Assembly: GCA_040754625.1 (NCBI GenBank) | Contig: JBFMCF010000033.1 | Span: 21,416-85,415 of the forward strand | Length of the DNA stretch: 64,000 nt | DNA from: a bacterium | GTDB lineage: Bacteria > JACRDZ01 > JAQUKH01 | Direction of reading: 5' to 3' | Shown here: positions 1 through 8,879 of the stretch, in pieces | Layout of the letters: every line of letters begins with the position of its first letter | Position numbering within the stretch: the first letter of the stretch is position 1 | Translations under genes and position numbers: made by a program | The notes under the pieces: model-generated | What the model was told of the DNA's origin: nothing | What the model saw: only the letters and a program-made list of their open reading frames with translations | The model's database searches: none

Positions 1-644
1 ACCCGGCTTGCACCCAATTTTCCAAGGACATCAGCCATAACCTCCGTTAATTTTTCATCATAAACGCCAAGAACCTGAAAACCCGCACCGGCCGGGTTAG
101 TCAAGGGCCCCAAAATATTAAATACCGTGCGTATACCTATCTCCCTGCGCGGCCCTATCGCGAATTTCATTGCCGGATGAAAAAGCGGCGCAAAAAGGAA
201 ACCAATCCCCACAGAATTCAAACAATCTTCCACACATAAGGCATCCGCTTCGATATTTATTCCTAATTCCAAAAGGACATCCGCGCTCCCGCTTTTGCTT
301 GAAACCGAACGGTTGCCGTGCTTGGCAACCGAAAGCCCCGCGCCCGCAACAACAAAGGCCGCAGTAGTTGATATATTAAAAGTTTGCATCCCATCCCCGC
401 CTGTACCGCAGGTATCCACTATTGTTTTTGAGTTAACACTTATTTTTTTCGCGACATCACGCATTACCTCCGCGCAACCGGTTATTTCATCCACAGTTTC
501 ACCCTTTAACCTGAGCGCGGTAATAAAACATGCTATCTGGGCAGGGGTGGCACTCCCTGTCATTATTTCCCGCATCACCTCAGTTATTTCATGCCTGGAC
601 AAATTATTTTTTTCTACCACCTTCTTTATTGCTTCTTGTATCAT
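1..644 (-). CDS. trpD: Anthranilate phosphoribosyltransferase, C-terminus cut by window edge
   Basis: TrpD joins anthranilate and PRPP to give phosphoribosyl-anthranilate, the second step of the tryptophan branch, in the cytosol. The visible 214 residues start with the helical N-terminal domain ([19 protein letters not shown]) and carry the PRPP-binding glycine loop CGTGGDG at residues 80-86, then [35 protein letters not shown] and the [11 protein letters not shown] signature of the family. The stop lies before base 1, so about the last third is missing. The ATG at 642-644 overlaps the TGA of the upstream membrane protein gene (ATGA), which suggests translational coupling at the end of the ftsK-lolA operon. 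No other trp gene is visible, so the rest of the pathway lies outside the window. The family call is firm. Confidence 0.95.
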   Translation of the reverse strand, partial: MIQEAIKKVVEKNNLSRHEITEVMREIMTGSATPAQIACFITALRLKGETVDEITGCAEVMRDVAKKISVNSKTIVDTCGTGGDGMQTFNISTTAAFVVAGAGLSVAKHGNRSVSSKSGSADVLLELGINIEADALCVEDCLNSVGIGFLFAPLFHPAMKFAIGPRREIGIRTVFNILGPLTNPAGAGFQVLGVYDEKLTEVMADVLGKLGASR

Positions 645-2818
645 TTTTTTTCCCCTTTTTTATTCCTTATCCTGTCAATTTCTTCCATTTTTAAATCATA
701 TTTATCCAATTCATTATTAATTTTATAAGTATAAGCTAAATTCCTGTGAAATTCAACATTTTCCGGTTCAAGAGAAATTGCCTTGTTGAAAAACCCTTCT
801 GCTTTTTTAAAGTCTTTCATTTCAAGGTATAAAACCCCAAGGTTATTAAAGGCCTCTCCTCTTTCCGGAAGACAACTGATTAATTTTTCATAAAAATATG
901 CGCTTTTTTGCAATTTTTTCTTTTCATAATAAAATTTGTACATCAAATTGTAAATTTCTAAAATATTAGGATTGTTATTTTCGCTTTCTTTTGAAAGCCG
1001 GGAATAAAATTCGCTGTTTCTGTCCCCCTGTTCCATTTCATAAACCTGTTTATAAATCCCTGCGGCACGGTTTATGTCTTGTTTTATTTCTGCCTGTTCA
1101 GCCTTTAAAAGATAGGCCATAATATGGGATGGATTCAAATCTGTAACTTTATCAAGCTCTTTATCAATTTCTTTTTCTAAACCCGCCGGGTCTTCATTAA
1201 GATAGATTAACGCCATCTGGTAGCGGTAAACAGCGGAAAAGGGGTTCAACTCTGCTGCTTTTTGCATTTCCTCTTTTGCAAGCCACAAATAATCATCGCT
1301 CCTTGTTTTTAAAAAGCTTGAAAAATACCGCATTGAAAGAGAATACCTGTAAATATCATTTTCCTCATCAATATAAGTTGCCCGCCGTAAATTATTCACT
1401 GCGTCGTCAGGCAGTCCCATGCCGGAAAACCTGTCAGCCTTTAAATTCCAGGTGTTTCCGCGATAGACTTTGATTTGGAAAAACATACCCCAGGACAAAA
1501 ACAGTAAAAGAACAACATACACCACGGCCCTTTTTATTTTTAAACCGGAAAAACCCTCTGAACTATTTTCTCTTAATCCCAGACCCAGTACCATCCAAAA
1601 TAAACTTGCGGAAGGCATAATAAAATAATGAAAAATAAAAGATGTGTTAAAAAAGCCGGCGGCAAGCCCGGCGATTAAAATACAATTTAATGTTAAATAA
1701 AACAGCGGGTCATTTTCCTTTAATATTTTGGTTGTATTTTTAAAAAAAACTATTATAAGAAGTGAAAAAAAACAGAAGCTTAATATTCCCGTTTCAGAAA
1801 TCATCTGCAGAAAATCATTGTGGGCATAAAGCCTGGGATGTTCAGAAGGTTCCAATTTGTTGAATTCCAAAGGCCTGTATTTAATGAAAACATCTTTATA
1901 TGTCCCCGGCCCCCATCCTAAAAAAGGTTTTGCCTCAATCATCCGCAGTGTCCCATACCAGTTTAATAATCTCCCTTTAACAGACGGATTTCCTTCCTCA
2001 ATTATTTGAGAGACCCTGCCAGGCAAAGTTTCTTGTTTATTGCGTGTAAAATTATAAAATGAAATATTCAAAATAATAATTACAAAAGTTATAATAATAA
2101 GATATATCTTGTCTTCTGTTTTAAGAATATTTTTTTTTATTAAAAAAAACAAAAAAGATGCACAAGATAATCCAAACGCGAGGATACCCCCCTGGGATGA
2201 TGAAATAACAATGCCTGTCACAATAAAAACCAAAAATATACCGGAAACAGACTTAATTATATTTAGACCGCCCGAGCAAAAAAAGTAAATACTCAGGGGA
2301 AAAATCAATACGAGGTACCCTGCTAAATGGTTGGGATTAACCAGTGTGCCGAATCCCCGTGACCTGAAATTAACACTCCAGATGAAAACATCAATTCCGA
2401 ACACCTGAAAAATGCTGTAAATTGATTCGAGAAAACCAAGTGCCAGTAAAAGCCAAAACATCTTCTGAAAGGGCGCATCTTTTCCCTTCCCGGCTAAAGC
2501 AAATGCCAGGCATACATAGGCTGTAATTTGTGAAAATTCAACCTTGCTGCCATAAGGATATTTACTAAAAAAAAAGGATATGAAACAGGCAGAGAAAAAA
2601 AGAAAAAGCAGGGCCTCTCCAAACGTTAAAAAACCACCTGTTTTTTTATTATTGGAATACGCCTGGAGCGCAAAAAAAATAAAAACACCAAGAAAAAAAA
2701 GCAGATTATAAGGAAGAATAAAACCTCTTACCGACTGGATTCCGATAAAAGGAAGGGTTATTAATAAAAATAAAAGCGATATCTCTTCAAAAAGATCAAT
2801 AATGCGTTCTTTTTCCAT
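641..2818 (-). CDS. O-antigen ligase/polymerase (Wzy_C) family membrane protein with C-terminal TPR repeats
   Basis: This 725-residue protein has about a dozen hydrophobic segments over residues 10-440, including a large loop with [19 protein letters not shown] and [14 protein letters not shown], which is the Wzy_C (O-antigen ligase-like) signature. From about residue 470 it becomes soluble and shows TPR units (for example [20 protein letters not shown] and [19 protein letters not shown]). Proteins of this layout are annotated as O-antigen ligases or glycan polymerases; which glycan is transferred cannot be read from sequence. The gene lies 36 bp after the RodZ-like gene and overlaps trpD by 4 bp. 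No clear Shine-Dalgarno sits before the ATG; a 9-bp-stem hairpin occupies that gap. No glycosyltransferases are adjacent, so a role in general surface-glycan assembly is inference. Confidence 0.85.
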   Translation of the reverse strand: MEKERIIDLFEEISLLFLLITLPFIGIQSVRGFILPYNLLFFLGVFIFFALQAYSNNKKTGGFLTFGEALLFLFFSACFISFFFSKYPYGSKVEFSQITAYVCLAFALAGKGKDAPFQKMFWLLLALGFLESIYSIFQVFGIDVFIWSVNFRSRGFGTLVNPNHLAGYLVLIFPLSIYFFCSGGLNIIKSVSGIFLVFIVTGIVISSSQGGILAFGLSCASFLFFLIKKNILKTEDKIYLIIITFVIIILNISFYNFTRNKQETLPGRVSQIIEEGNPSVKGRLLNWYGTLRMIEAKPFLGWGPGTYKDVFIKYRPLEFNKLEPSEHPRLYAHNDFLQMISETGILSFCFFSLLIIVFFKNTTKILKENDPLFYLTLNCILIAGLAAGFFNTSFIFHYFIMPSASLFWMVLGLGLRENSSEGFSGLKIKRAVVYVVLLLFLSWGMFFQIKVYRGNTWNLKADRFSGMGLPDDAVNNLRRATYIDEENDIYRYSLSMRYFSSFLKTRSDDYLWLAKEEMQKAAELNPFSAVYRYQMALIYLNEDPAGLEKEIDKELDKVTDLNPSHIMAYLLKAEQAEIKQDINRAAGIYKQVYEMEQGDRNSEFYSRLSKESENNNPNILEIYNLMYKFYYEKKKLQKSAYFYEKLISCLPERGEAFNNLGVLYLEMKDFKKAEGFFNKAISLEPENVEFHRNLAYTYKINNELDKYDLKMEEIDRIRNKKGEKK

Positions 2819-2830
2819 CTCATGTAAAAT

Positions 2831-2851
2831 GGGCAGGTTTAGAACCTGCCC
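2831..2851. repeat. Perfect hairpin between two operon genes
   Basis: GGGCAGGTT-TAG-AACCTGCCC forms a 9-bp perfect stem with a 3-base loop inside the 36-bp gap between the RodZ-like gene and the Wzy/TPR gene, right where the ribosome site of the latter should be. There is no strong U-run after it on the minus strand (ATTTTAC), so full termination is unlikely. It may be a REP-like element or mRNA-processing hairpin. Confidence 0.6.
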
Positions 2852-2854
2852 CTA

Positions 2855-3700
2855 CTATTCTTTTTTTTCCGGCGGGAAACTCAGCCCGGTTTTTGATTCA
2901 CCCGGTGGCCCTAAAATCCCGAATCTTTCATCGTTAAATGTCCAGTCCAGCGCGCCTATGTTATCCGTGTTTATAAGAAATTTATTTTTTGCAGTCCATA
3001 TCCGGGATTCATCCTTTTTCATCACTTCTTTAATCGTAATCTTATCATCTACAATCATCTCCAGGTTTACATCTTCCGCAGCTTTAGCTTTAAGTACCAG
3101 TTTTTTGGGTTTATCTTTTTCCTCAGCCGGAGACAGACTTTCACTTTCCTGGTTCTTTGGCTCAACTTCTTTTTTCACCTCAGCCGCTGGTTTTGACTCT
3201 GCCGTCCCTGTTTTCAAAAATTCCTTTTCCTGAAAAGAAGTTTCTTCAAGGGGCTTTTTTTCGTCCCTCCCGCAAAACAGCCCCACGAATATTATTACCG
3301 TCAATATGATTATTATGCATACTAATATTAAATTTGAATTAATCGGCACATTCTCCGCCCAATTTTTTGAATCAAACTTAATTTTATATTTTTTCCCGGT
3401 ATTTTGATTGGTTTTTACCTCTTTTTTCCCTGGCGAAAGAGCCTCAAAGCCTGTCATAACTTCTTTAACATCCCCGCCCAGATATTCGGTATAAACCCTC
3501 AAAAATATTCTTGTATAAGTGTCCTTCGGTAAACTGTTAAAATTGCCGTCCTCAAAGGCTTTCAGATAGTCATAACTTATTTTAAGCGTATTAACCGCCT
3601 CCTCAAGGGAGACACCTTTTTTAACCCGTAGCTGTTTTAAATAATCCGAAATATTAAAAATATGTCCCTCTTTTTTGTGAATATTATTTTCTGCAGTCAT
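2855..3700 (-). CDS. RodZ-like helix-turn-helix membrane protein
   Basis: The 281-residue protein has the RodZ order: a cytosolic HTH_25-type domain at about 14-85 (LKQLRVKKGVSLEEAVNTLK, then YLKAFEDGNFNSLP), a basic linker, one membrane helix at 123-144, a charged K/E-rich linker, and a C-terminal beta domain of the DUF4115 type at about 195-275. RodZ proteins link MreB and the cell-wall elongation machinery to the membrane; that role here is by family only, since no mre genes are in view. The start is supported by GAGGA 5 bases before the ATG. The gene sits 13 bp after lolA and belongs to the ftsK operon. Confidence 0.85.
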   Translation of the reverse strand: MTAENNIHKKEGHIFNISDYLKQLRVKKGVSLEEAVNTLKISYDYLKAFEDGNFNSLPKDTYTRIFLRVYTEYLGGDVKEVMTGFEALSPGKKEVKTNQNTGKKYKIKFDSKNWAENVPINSNLILVCIIIILTVIIFVGLFCGRDEKKPLEETSFQEKEFLKTGTAESKPAAEVKKEVEPKNQESESLSPAEEKDKPKKLVLKAKAAEDVNLEMIVDDKITIKEVMKKDESRIWTAKNKFLINTDNIGALDWTFNDERFGILGPPGESKTGLSFPPEKKE

Positions 3701-3713
3701 AAAATCCTCTATT

Positions 3714-4370
3714 TTAGTCTATTTCCATTATCTGTGTCCCGGGTTTTGGTTTAAAAATAAATTCCTCGCCGGGTATTTCTTTAGTGAATATTGTGGAATC
3801 AAAAAACAAAGTTGTCCGGTTTTCCGCGGTATCAATAATTTCCACTTTTACCACATTCTGGTTGTTTTCACCAACCCAAAAAAACATACTTTTATATTCA
3901 TCACTCCGTTCAGGCAGAATCTCAAGTTTATAAACATCCTTTCCTTTATATACCTCGGCATCTATATATTTGGTCCGCATGTCATTCGAAATATTCAGCC
4001 ATGGGATATACCTGTTTTTTAATTGTTTTTCAAAAGATCCTAAAATCTTTCTTTTCATCAATTGGTCCGTTTCAGTAAGGTATATTAACATATCCTGCTT
4101 CGCAATAATAATAATCTGTCTGCGCCCTTCCGGGTCCACGCCTTCCCAGCGGAAATGGTCAGGTTTGGAAAAAACAATTTTCCCTTTAAATTTATCTGTT
4201 TTATCCAAACCTTTTACCTGGGTATGCTGTTGATAATAAATAATAAATGTATTCGAATTCTGGTATTTTTCCCTTAAAGGTTTGGTAATTTCTTCAACAG
4301 TTATTGCTATTGATGCAAAAGAATAAAAAACAAAAAATAGAAAAAACAAAATTATTTGTTTACGCCGCAT
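3714..4370 (-). CDS. lolA: Outer-membrane lipoprotein carrier protein LolA
   Basis: LolA shuttles lipoproteins across the periplasm from the LolCDE complex to the outer membrane. The 218-residue product opens with a signal peptide (RRKQIILFFLFFVFYSFASIA) and continues with the LolA fold pattern: a helix with the query NSNTFIIYYQQHTQ, strand GKIVFSKPDHFRWEG, DGRRQ-like turn, and ending in a C-terminal beta strand FIFKPKPGTQIMEID. I chose the ATG at 4368-4370, two bases after the ftsK stop and preceded by GGGAAGG, over the in-frame TTG 18 bases upstream that overlaps ftsK. The ftsK-lolA order is common in many diderm bacteria, which supports the name. No LolCDE genes adjoin it. Confidence 0.88.
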   Translation of the reverse strand: MRRKQIILFFLFFVFYSFASIAITVEEITKPLREKYQNSNTFIIYYQQHTQVKGLDKTDKFKGKIVFSKPDHFRWEGVDPEGRRQIIIIAKQDMLIYLTETDQLMKRKILGSFEKQLKNRYIPWLNISNDMRTKYIDAEVYKGKDVYKLEILPERSDEYKSMFFWVGENNQNVVKVEIIDTAENRTTLFFDSTIFTKEIPGEEFIFKPKPGTQIMEID

Positions 4371-4372
4371 TA

Positions 4373-6586
4373 TTATAAACCTTCCCAATAATCCTGGGAC
4401 ACCAGTATTTCCCTGGAGCGCCCGACTTCATAAGGCCCGAGTATACCCTCTGCCTCCATCAATTCCACTAACCTTGCGGCCCGATTATAACCTATTTTTA
4501 ACCTTCTCTGCAACAAAGAAACTGATGCCTGCCCGCTTTCAAGAACAATCCTGACTGCGTCTTTAAATAAAACGTCGTCCTCCCCGTCTTCCATGGAAAA
4601 AGATTTCTGCGAAACCTTAAAAACATCCTCTTTATATTCCGGGCCGGCCTGCCCCCTGACAAAATCAGTAACACGTTCAACCTCTTTACTGCTTACATAC
4701 GCTCCCTGCAGGCGGACAGGCTTGGACGCCCCGGGCGGCGAAAAAAGCATGTCTCCCCCGCCTAATAATTTTTCCGCGCCATTCTGGTCCAGTATCGTCC
4801 TCGAATCTATCTTTGAAGAAACCTGGAACGCTATTCTTGACGGGAAATTGGCCTTAATCAGTCCTGTAATAACATCCACAGACGGCCTCTGGGTGGCAAG
4901 AACAAGATGTATGCCTACGGCGCGCGCCATCTGCGCGAGGCGTGTAATGGTATCTTCTATTTCATTCCCGGCCGACATCATAAGGTCAGCCAGCTCATCA
5001 ATAATGACAACAACATAAAATACTTTTTCAGGATAAGTTTTTTCTTCTTCGCCTTCTTTAACTTTCTTTTTATCAGCCGGCATATTATTATAACTGTCTA
5101 TGTCCCTGGCACCGACCGATGCAAAAATCTTATAGCGTTCCTCCATTTCAAATACCGCCCATTTCAAGGCAAGTATCGCGTCTTTCACGTCCGTAACAAC
5201 AGGGGCCAGGAGGTGCGGTATATTCTCATAGCCTTTCATCTCCACTCTTTTGGGATCCACAATGATTAATTTAACATCAGATGGTTCAGCCTGGAAAAGA
5301 ACACTCATAATTATTGAATTAATGCAAATGCTTTTCCCGGATCCCGTGGCGCCCGCGATAAGAAGATGGGGCATCCTGCACAAATCAAAATAAAAAGGCG
5401 TCCCGGAAATATCTTTACCCAGGGACAAAACAAGCTTTGAATCCTCTTCCTGTGTCTTATTCTCCAGCAGTTCCCTTAAACCCACCGTGACTGATTTCTT
5501 ATTTGGTATCTCAACTCCGACCGCGGCTTTACCCGGGATAGGGGCAACTATTCTTATCGGCGATGCTTTCAAAACCAGCGAAATATCGTCCGCCAAATTC
5601 ACAATCTGGCTGACTTTCACGCCAACCGCCGGCTGCAACTCATACCTGGTTATAACCGGCCCCTGGTGCACTTGTATAACATTCGCTTCAACTCCGAAAC
5701 TTCTCAGGGCCTCTTCCAAAACCTTCGATTTCCCCTCTATCTCCTCCTTTGTTTCATTAGGACTGCTTACTTTTGAATAATCCTCTAAAAATTCCAGGGA
5801 CGGCAGGCTGTATTTTTTATTATCCTTTATTGTCCCGGTTTCTTTTTCCGTTTCCACCGCTTTTTCCTCTTTAGGTTTTTTAACGTGGATTTTCTTTGCC
5901 TTTTCAGGCTCGGCTTTTTCCTTTTCCTCTTTATCCATAACAAGTTTTGCTTCCGAAACGGCTTCCTTGCGGATAAGGTTAATTACAGGCCTTGGTTTTT
6001 CCTTTAAAACTTCTTCCTGTTTTAACTCATTTAAAATCAGGCTTTTTTCCTTTTTTCCCGTTAAAAACGCCTTGATATTCAAAATCACAGGGAAAAGCAA
6101 TAAATTATCAAGTAATAAAAGCAAAGAAATCGCAAGCAGAGAAGAAAGGACAATATATGTTCCAAGCACTCCAAAGAATTTATGTAAAATACCCACCCCG
6201 ATTATTCCAAGTTCCCCGCCGGAATTATAAGTTTTCCCCTCAACTCCAAGAATCCATAATAAACAGCAAAAAGTAAAAAGAAACCCGGCTGTCCCGCCGT
6301 ATTTTAAATATTTTCTTTCCACCGTCTCACCTCTTAACTTATGCCACCCAAAATAAACAAAAATAAAAGGGATTAATAGGGCCCCCCAGCCGAAAACTTT
6401 AGCCGCGCCGTCAGCTAAATACGCGCCGATAATACCTACGTAATTGCTTACCTTTGGATTAGGCGGATAAGTGTTAAACGGCAGGTCATTCGGGTCATAA
6501 GAGAAAAGGCTTGCCGAAAGGATAATCGTGAAAGCGAGGATAATTATCCCAAAAATTTCATTTTTCTTTTCGTGAGATATGGACAT
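4373..6586 (-). CDS. ftsK: DNA translocase FtsK/SpoIIIE
   Basis: FtsK pumps chromosome DNA through the division septum. The 737-residue protein has four or five membrane helices in the first ~175 residues, a short K/E-rich linker (about 190-275), the alpha/beta RecA-like motor with Walker A GATGSGKS at about 412-419 and Walker B VVIIDELADLMM, the LATQRPSVDVITGLIKANFPS motif, and a C-terminal winged-helix gamma domain (QASVSLLQRRLKIGYNRAARL ... ILGPYEVGRSREIL) that in relatives reads KOPS-type polar sequences. The linker is short, as in SpoIIIE rather than E. coli FtsK. It lies 46 bp after the GNAT gene and 2 bp before lolA. All key motifs are intact. Confidence 0.97.
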   Translation of the reverse strand: MSISHEKKNEIFGIIILAFTIILSASLFSYDPNDLPFNTYPPNPKVSNYVGIIGAYLADGAAKVFGWGALLIPFIFVYFGWHKLRGETVERKYLKYGGTAGFLFTFCCLLWILGVEGKTYNSGGELGIIGVGILHKFFGVLGTYIVLSSLLAISLLLLLDNLLLFPVILNIKAFLTGKKEKSLILNELKQEEVLKEKPRPVINLIRKEAVSEAKLVMDKEEKEKAEPEKAKKIHVKKPKEEKAVETEKETGTIKDNKKYSLPSLEFLEDYSKVSSPNETKEEIEGKSKVLEEALRSFGVEANVIQVHQGPVITRYELQPAVGVKVSQIVNLADDISLVLKASPIRIVAPIPGKAAVGVEIPNKKSVTVGLRELLENKTQEEDSKLVLSLGKDISGTPFYFDLCRMPHLLIAGATGSGKSICINSIIMSVLFQAEPSDVKLIIVDPKRVEMKGYENIPHLLAPVVTDVKDAILALKWAVFEMEERYKIFASVGARDIDSYNNMPADKKKVKEGEEEKTYPEKVFYVVVIIDELADLMMSAGNEIEDTITRLAQMARAVGIHLVLATQRPSVDVITGLIKANFPSRIAFQVSSKIDSRTILDQNGAEKLLGGGDMLFSPPGASKPVRLQGAYVSSKEVERVTDFVRGQAGPEYKEDVFKVSQKSFSMEDGEDDVLFKDAVRIVLESGQASVSLLQRRLKIGYNRAARLVELMEAEGILGPYEVGRSREILVSQDYWEGL

Positions 6587-6632
6587 ACGTATCTTTTCGG
6601 AAAAATCGGGGTTTTTCTTTAAATGTATCGGG

Positions 6633-7091
6633 TCATTTAGATATATCCAATTTCTTATAAAAAATCACAAGGGAATCGTCTTCCTTGTAAAAATCAGGAA
6701 CCCGCCCCATCTCGATAAATCCTGTCTTTCTATAAAAATTTCGCGTCGCCTCATATTCAGGTTTTGAAGAAGTCTCAACCATTAAAATAGCCTTTTCCCC
6801 TTTTTTAAGGACATGTTTTTCAATTCGTTCCTGCAGCTTTTTTCCAATCCCTTTCCTCTGGAATTCCTTGCCCACAACCATCCAGTAAATGTCCCAGCTG
6901 AATTTTGTCATCGGTGACCTGCCAAACAAAGCAAACCCCAAAATTCTATCATTATTTCTTTCGTCAAAAAGTATATAAGTTGTTTTTGGGTTATCAAAAT
7001 AGTCGGCCAGGACCTCATCCAGTATCTCTATTTCCGCGGGATTAAAAGCGGACGTCTCTTCGGCTATTTTTATATATATTTCTTTTTTCAT
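6633..7091 (-). CDS. GNAT-family N-acetyltransferase
   Basis: The 152-residue protein matches a single GNAT domain. It shows the acetyl-CoA loop of motif A as VGKEFQRKGIGKKLQERIE (Q/R-x-x-G-x-G/A pattern) and the motif B end ATRNFYRKTGFIEMGRVPDFY. The acceptor is unknown. Its start codon overlaps the stop of the ATP-grasp ligase gene (ATGA), so the two are probably made together. ATP-grasp plus GNAT pairs often modify an amino acid or peptide; here the substrate is not evident. It sits 46 bp before ftsK in the same operon. Confidence 0.88.
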   Translation of the reverse strand: MKKEIYIKIAEETSAFNPAEIEILDEVLADYFDNPKTTYILFDERNNDRILGFALFGRSPMTKFSWDIYWMVVGKEFQRKGIGKKLQERIEKHVLKKGEKAILMVETSSKPEYEATRNFYRKTGFIEMGRVPDFYKEDDSLVIFYKKLDISK

Positions 7092-8095
7092 AATTTATTA
7101 TCGCGTTCTTTTAAAGAATATTGTAAAATTTTTTCTATTATATCCCCATATTTGTAGCCCGCGCTGTACCCCTGCTTCATAAATCCGCTGTCCTCATTTA
7201 TGTCAGGGTTAGGATTAACATCCAGGACAAATATTTTCCCGTCTTTTTCCCTTATATCCACTCTAAAATAGTTCCTGCATTTTAAAACCTTCCCCGCTTT
7301 TTTAGCCAGATTTACAAGCTTATTTTTAAAACCTCCTGCAATATCATAATCCAGTGACGGCAATATTCTTTTGAATTCATAACTGTTCTTTTTCCATTTT
7401 GATCTGTAAGTTAAAAAAGGACTGTATCCTTTAAATCTCTCGTAATCCAGAACGGATATCCCAAGCAATTTATACGGGTATTCTCCCAAAAAACCTATAT
7501 TATATTCTTTACCCGGGATAAATTCCTCGAGTATTAATCCTTTTGGAAACTCTTCGAGTTTTTTCGATAAAATTTTGTGCAGCCGGTTTTTTTCAGTTAC
7601 CAGGGAATCTTTATCAATACCTAAACTGGCATCCTCAAAACAGGGCTTTACAAAAACAGGAAGGTTAATATCGTATTCTTTCAATTTTTTTACATTTTTC
7701 AGGAAAATACCTTTAGGAGAGGGGACATTGTTTTTGCTTAAAATTTTTTTTGTTTTTTCTTTATCTAAACAGGCATATAAAGAAAAGGACGGGCTGCCGG
7801 TAAAAGGAATATTTATATCTTCCAGTATCCGGACGAATTCCGCTTCTTTTTGGGAATCATCGCTGAATCCTTCAAAAAGATTAAATACACAATCCGGCTG
7901 GTAATTTAAAACCGTTCTTTTGAGGTTTTCTGTTTTTTTAAAACTTTTTTTCCCCAGGAAAAGTGTTTTAAAAGTCAAACCTTTCTTTAACAAAACCTTT
8001 TCAAGGCAGGCTTTACATCTTAAAACATCCTGGACATCTTTCCTTCGAACCGCTTCTTTCCCTACAGCAATAAGTATCTTTTTACCTTTAAACAT
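7088..8095 (-). CDS. D-alanine--D-alanine-ligase-like ATP-grasp enzyme
   Basis: This 335-residue protein belongs to the ATP-grasp fold of the D-Ala-D-Ala ligase group. Seen in order: an N-terminal preATP-grasp domain with NYQPDCVFNLFEGF, the GSPSFSLYACLDKEKTKKIL segment that matches the GS...A..DK region of Ddl, the ATP clamp LPVFVKPCFEDASLGI, ILEEFIPGKEYNIGFLG, and the metal site VLDVNPNPDINEDSG in place of the Ddl EVNTLPGMT. The divergent last motif and the coupled GNAT gene point to a different amino-acid or peptide ligation rather than the cell-wall Ddl itself. The true substrates cannot be read. It lies 26 bp after the acidic secreted protein gene. Confidence 0.85.
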   Translation of the reverse strand: MFKGKKILIAVGKEAVRRKDVQDVLRCKACLEKVLLKKGLTFKTLFLGKKSFKKTENLKRTVLNYQPDCVFNLFEGFSDDSQKEAEFVRILEDINIPFTGSPSFSLYACLDKEKTKKILSKNNVPSPKGIFLKNVKKLKEYDINLPVFVKPCFEDASLGIDKDSLVTEKNRLHKILSKKLEEFPKGLILEEFIPGKEYNIGFLGEYPYKLLGISVLDYERFKGYSPFLTYRSKWKKNSYEFKRILPSLDYDIAGGFKNKLVNLAKKAGKVLKCRNYFRVDIREKDGKIFVLDVNPNPDINEDSGFMKQGYSAGYKYGDIIEKILQYSLKERDNKL

Positions 8096-8121
8096 TTATT
8101 TTATTCTAAAAAAAGGCTTTT

Positions 8122-8589
8122 TTATCTCTCCCCTGATAAATCTAAATCAAATTCATCAGGCGCGCTCAAATCTTCATCCAAACCCGATGTATCACTGCCC
8201 TCTTCATAAATATATTTATAATCCAGCGCTTTTAATCCTTCTTCAGTCTCTTCCGCTATAATCTCCACGTTATCCCCCATCGCTATAAATGAATCATTTA
8301 AAAACACTTTGTCTGTAATAATTTTTTTATCCCCAATCTTCAGATACGTATCGTCCGCGGCAATCTCGGTTATTTTCCCTGTAACTTTCTGCCTGGCCTT
8401 TTCTTTGCTGCCCGGCATATCCTCTTTTGCTGTAATATTAATTTCTTCTTTAACCGCTTCTTTCTTTTCTTCCGCGGCGGTTTCTTCATTAATTTCTGGT
8501 TCTTTAATCTCAGACTGCGCGGACAGGTTTGACGCAAAAATAAATTGCAAGGATATAATAAAGAACAAGATTATGCCTTTTTTTAACAT
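8122..8589 (-). CDS. Secreted acidic protein of unknown function
   Basis: The 155-residue product has an N-terminal signal peptide (KKGIILFFIISLQFIFASNLSAQ), a Glu/Lys-rich stretch (about 27-65) and a small predicted beta domain (GKITEIAADDTYLKIGDKK ... MGDNVEIIAEETEEG) like short barrel modules of the OB or DUF5666 kind, followed by an acidic tail rich in Asp, Leu and Ser. I do not recognise the family. It is the first gene of the ftsK operon: AAGGAG stands before its ATG and a near-consensus promoter lies about 45 bp further up. Its position suggests an envelope role, but nothing more can be said. Confidence 0.65.
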   Translation of the reverse strand: MLKKGIILFFIISLQFIFASNLSAQSEIKEPEINEETAAEEKKEAVKEEINITAKEDMPGSKEKARQKVTGKITEIAADDTYLKIGDKKIITDKVFLNDSFIAMGDNVEIIAEETEEGLKALDYKYIYEEGSDTSGLDEDLSAPDEFDLDLSGER

Positions 8590-8630
8590 AAAATCTCCTT
8601 TTTAAAAATAAGCATATTTATAAAACATGT

Positions 8631-8659
8631 TTTATACTACTGTATCCGGATTTTGTCAA
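8631..8659 (-). promoter_or_regulatory. Sigma70-type promoter of the ftsK-lolA-trpD operon
   Basis: On the minus strand a perfect -35 box TTGACA (8654-8659) is followed after exactly 17 bases by TATAAA (8631-8636). Transcription would start near 8624, about 35 bases before the ATG at 8589, with AAGGAG between. The next seven genes follow with overlaps or gaps below 50 bp, so this may drive the whole set. Confidence 0.8.
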
Positions 8660-8879
8660 TTAAAATATTGTTATAGTGCTCTGGCACTAGTCTTCACCTA
8701 TCCTAAAAACAGTTTCCACACCGATTATGCTGAAAAACAGGTCGGTATTGCTGACCTTTTCAACCGGTTTTACTTCTTTTAACACTATCGGCATAAAAAT
8801 ACCGACCATAAGCCTACGAATGGATGAAATCAGCACAATGGTTAAAATTCTATATCCTAAAAGCCATTTTATGATTCTT

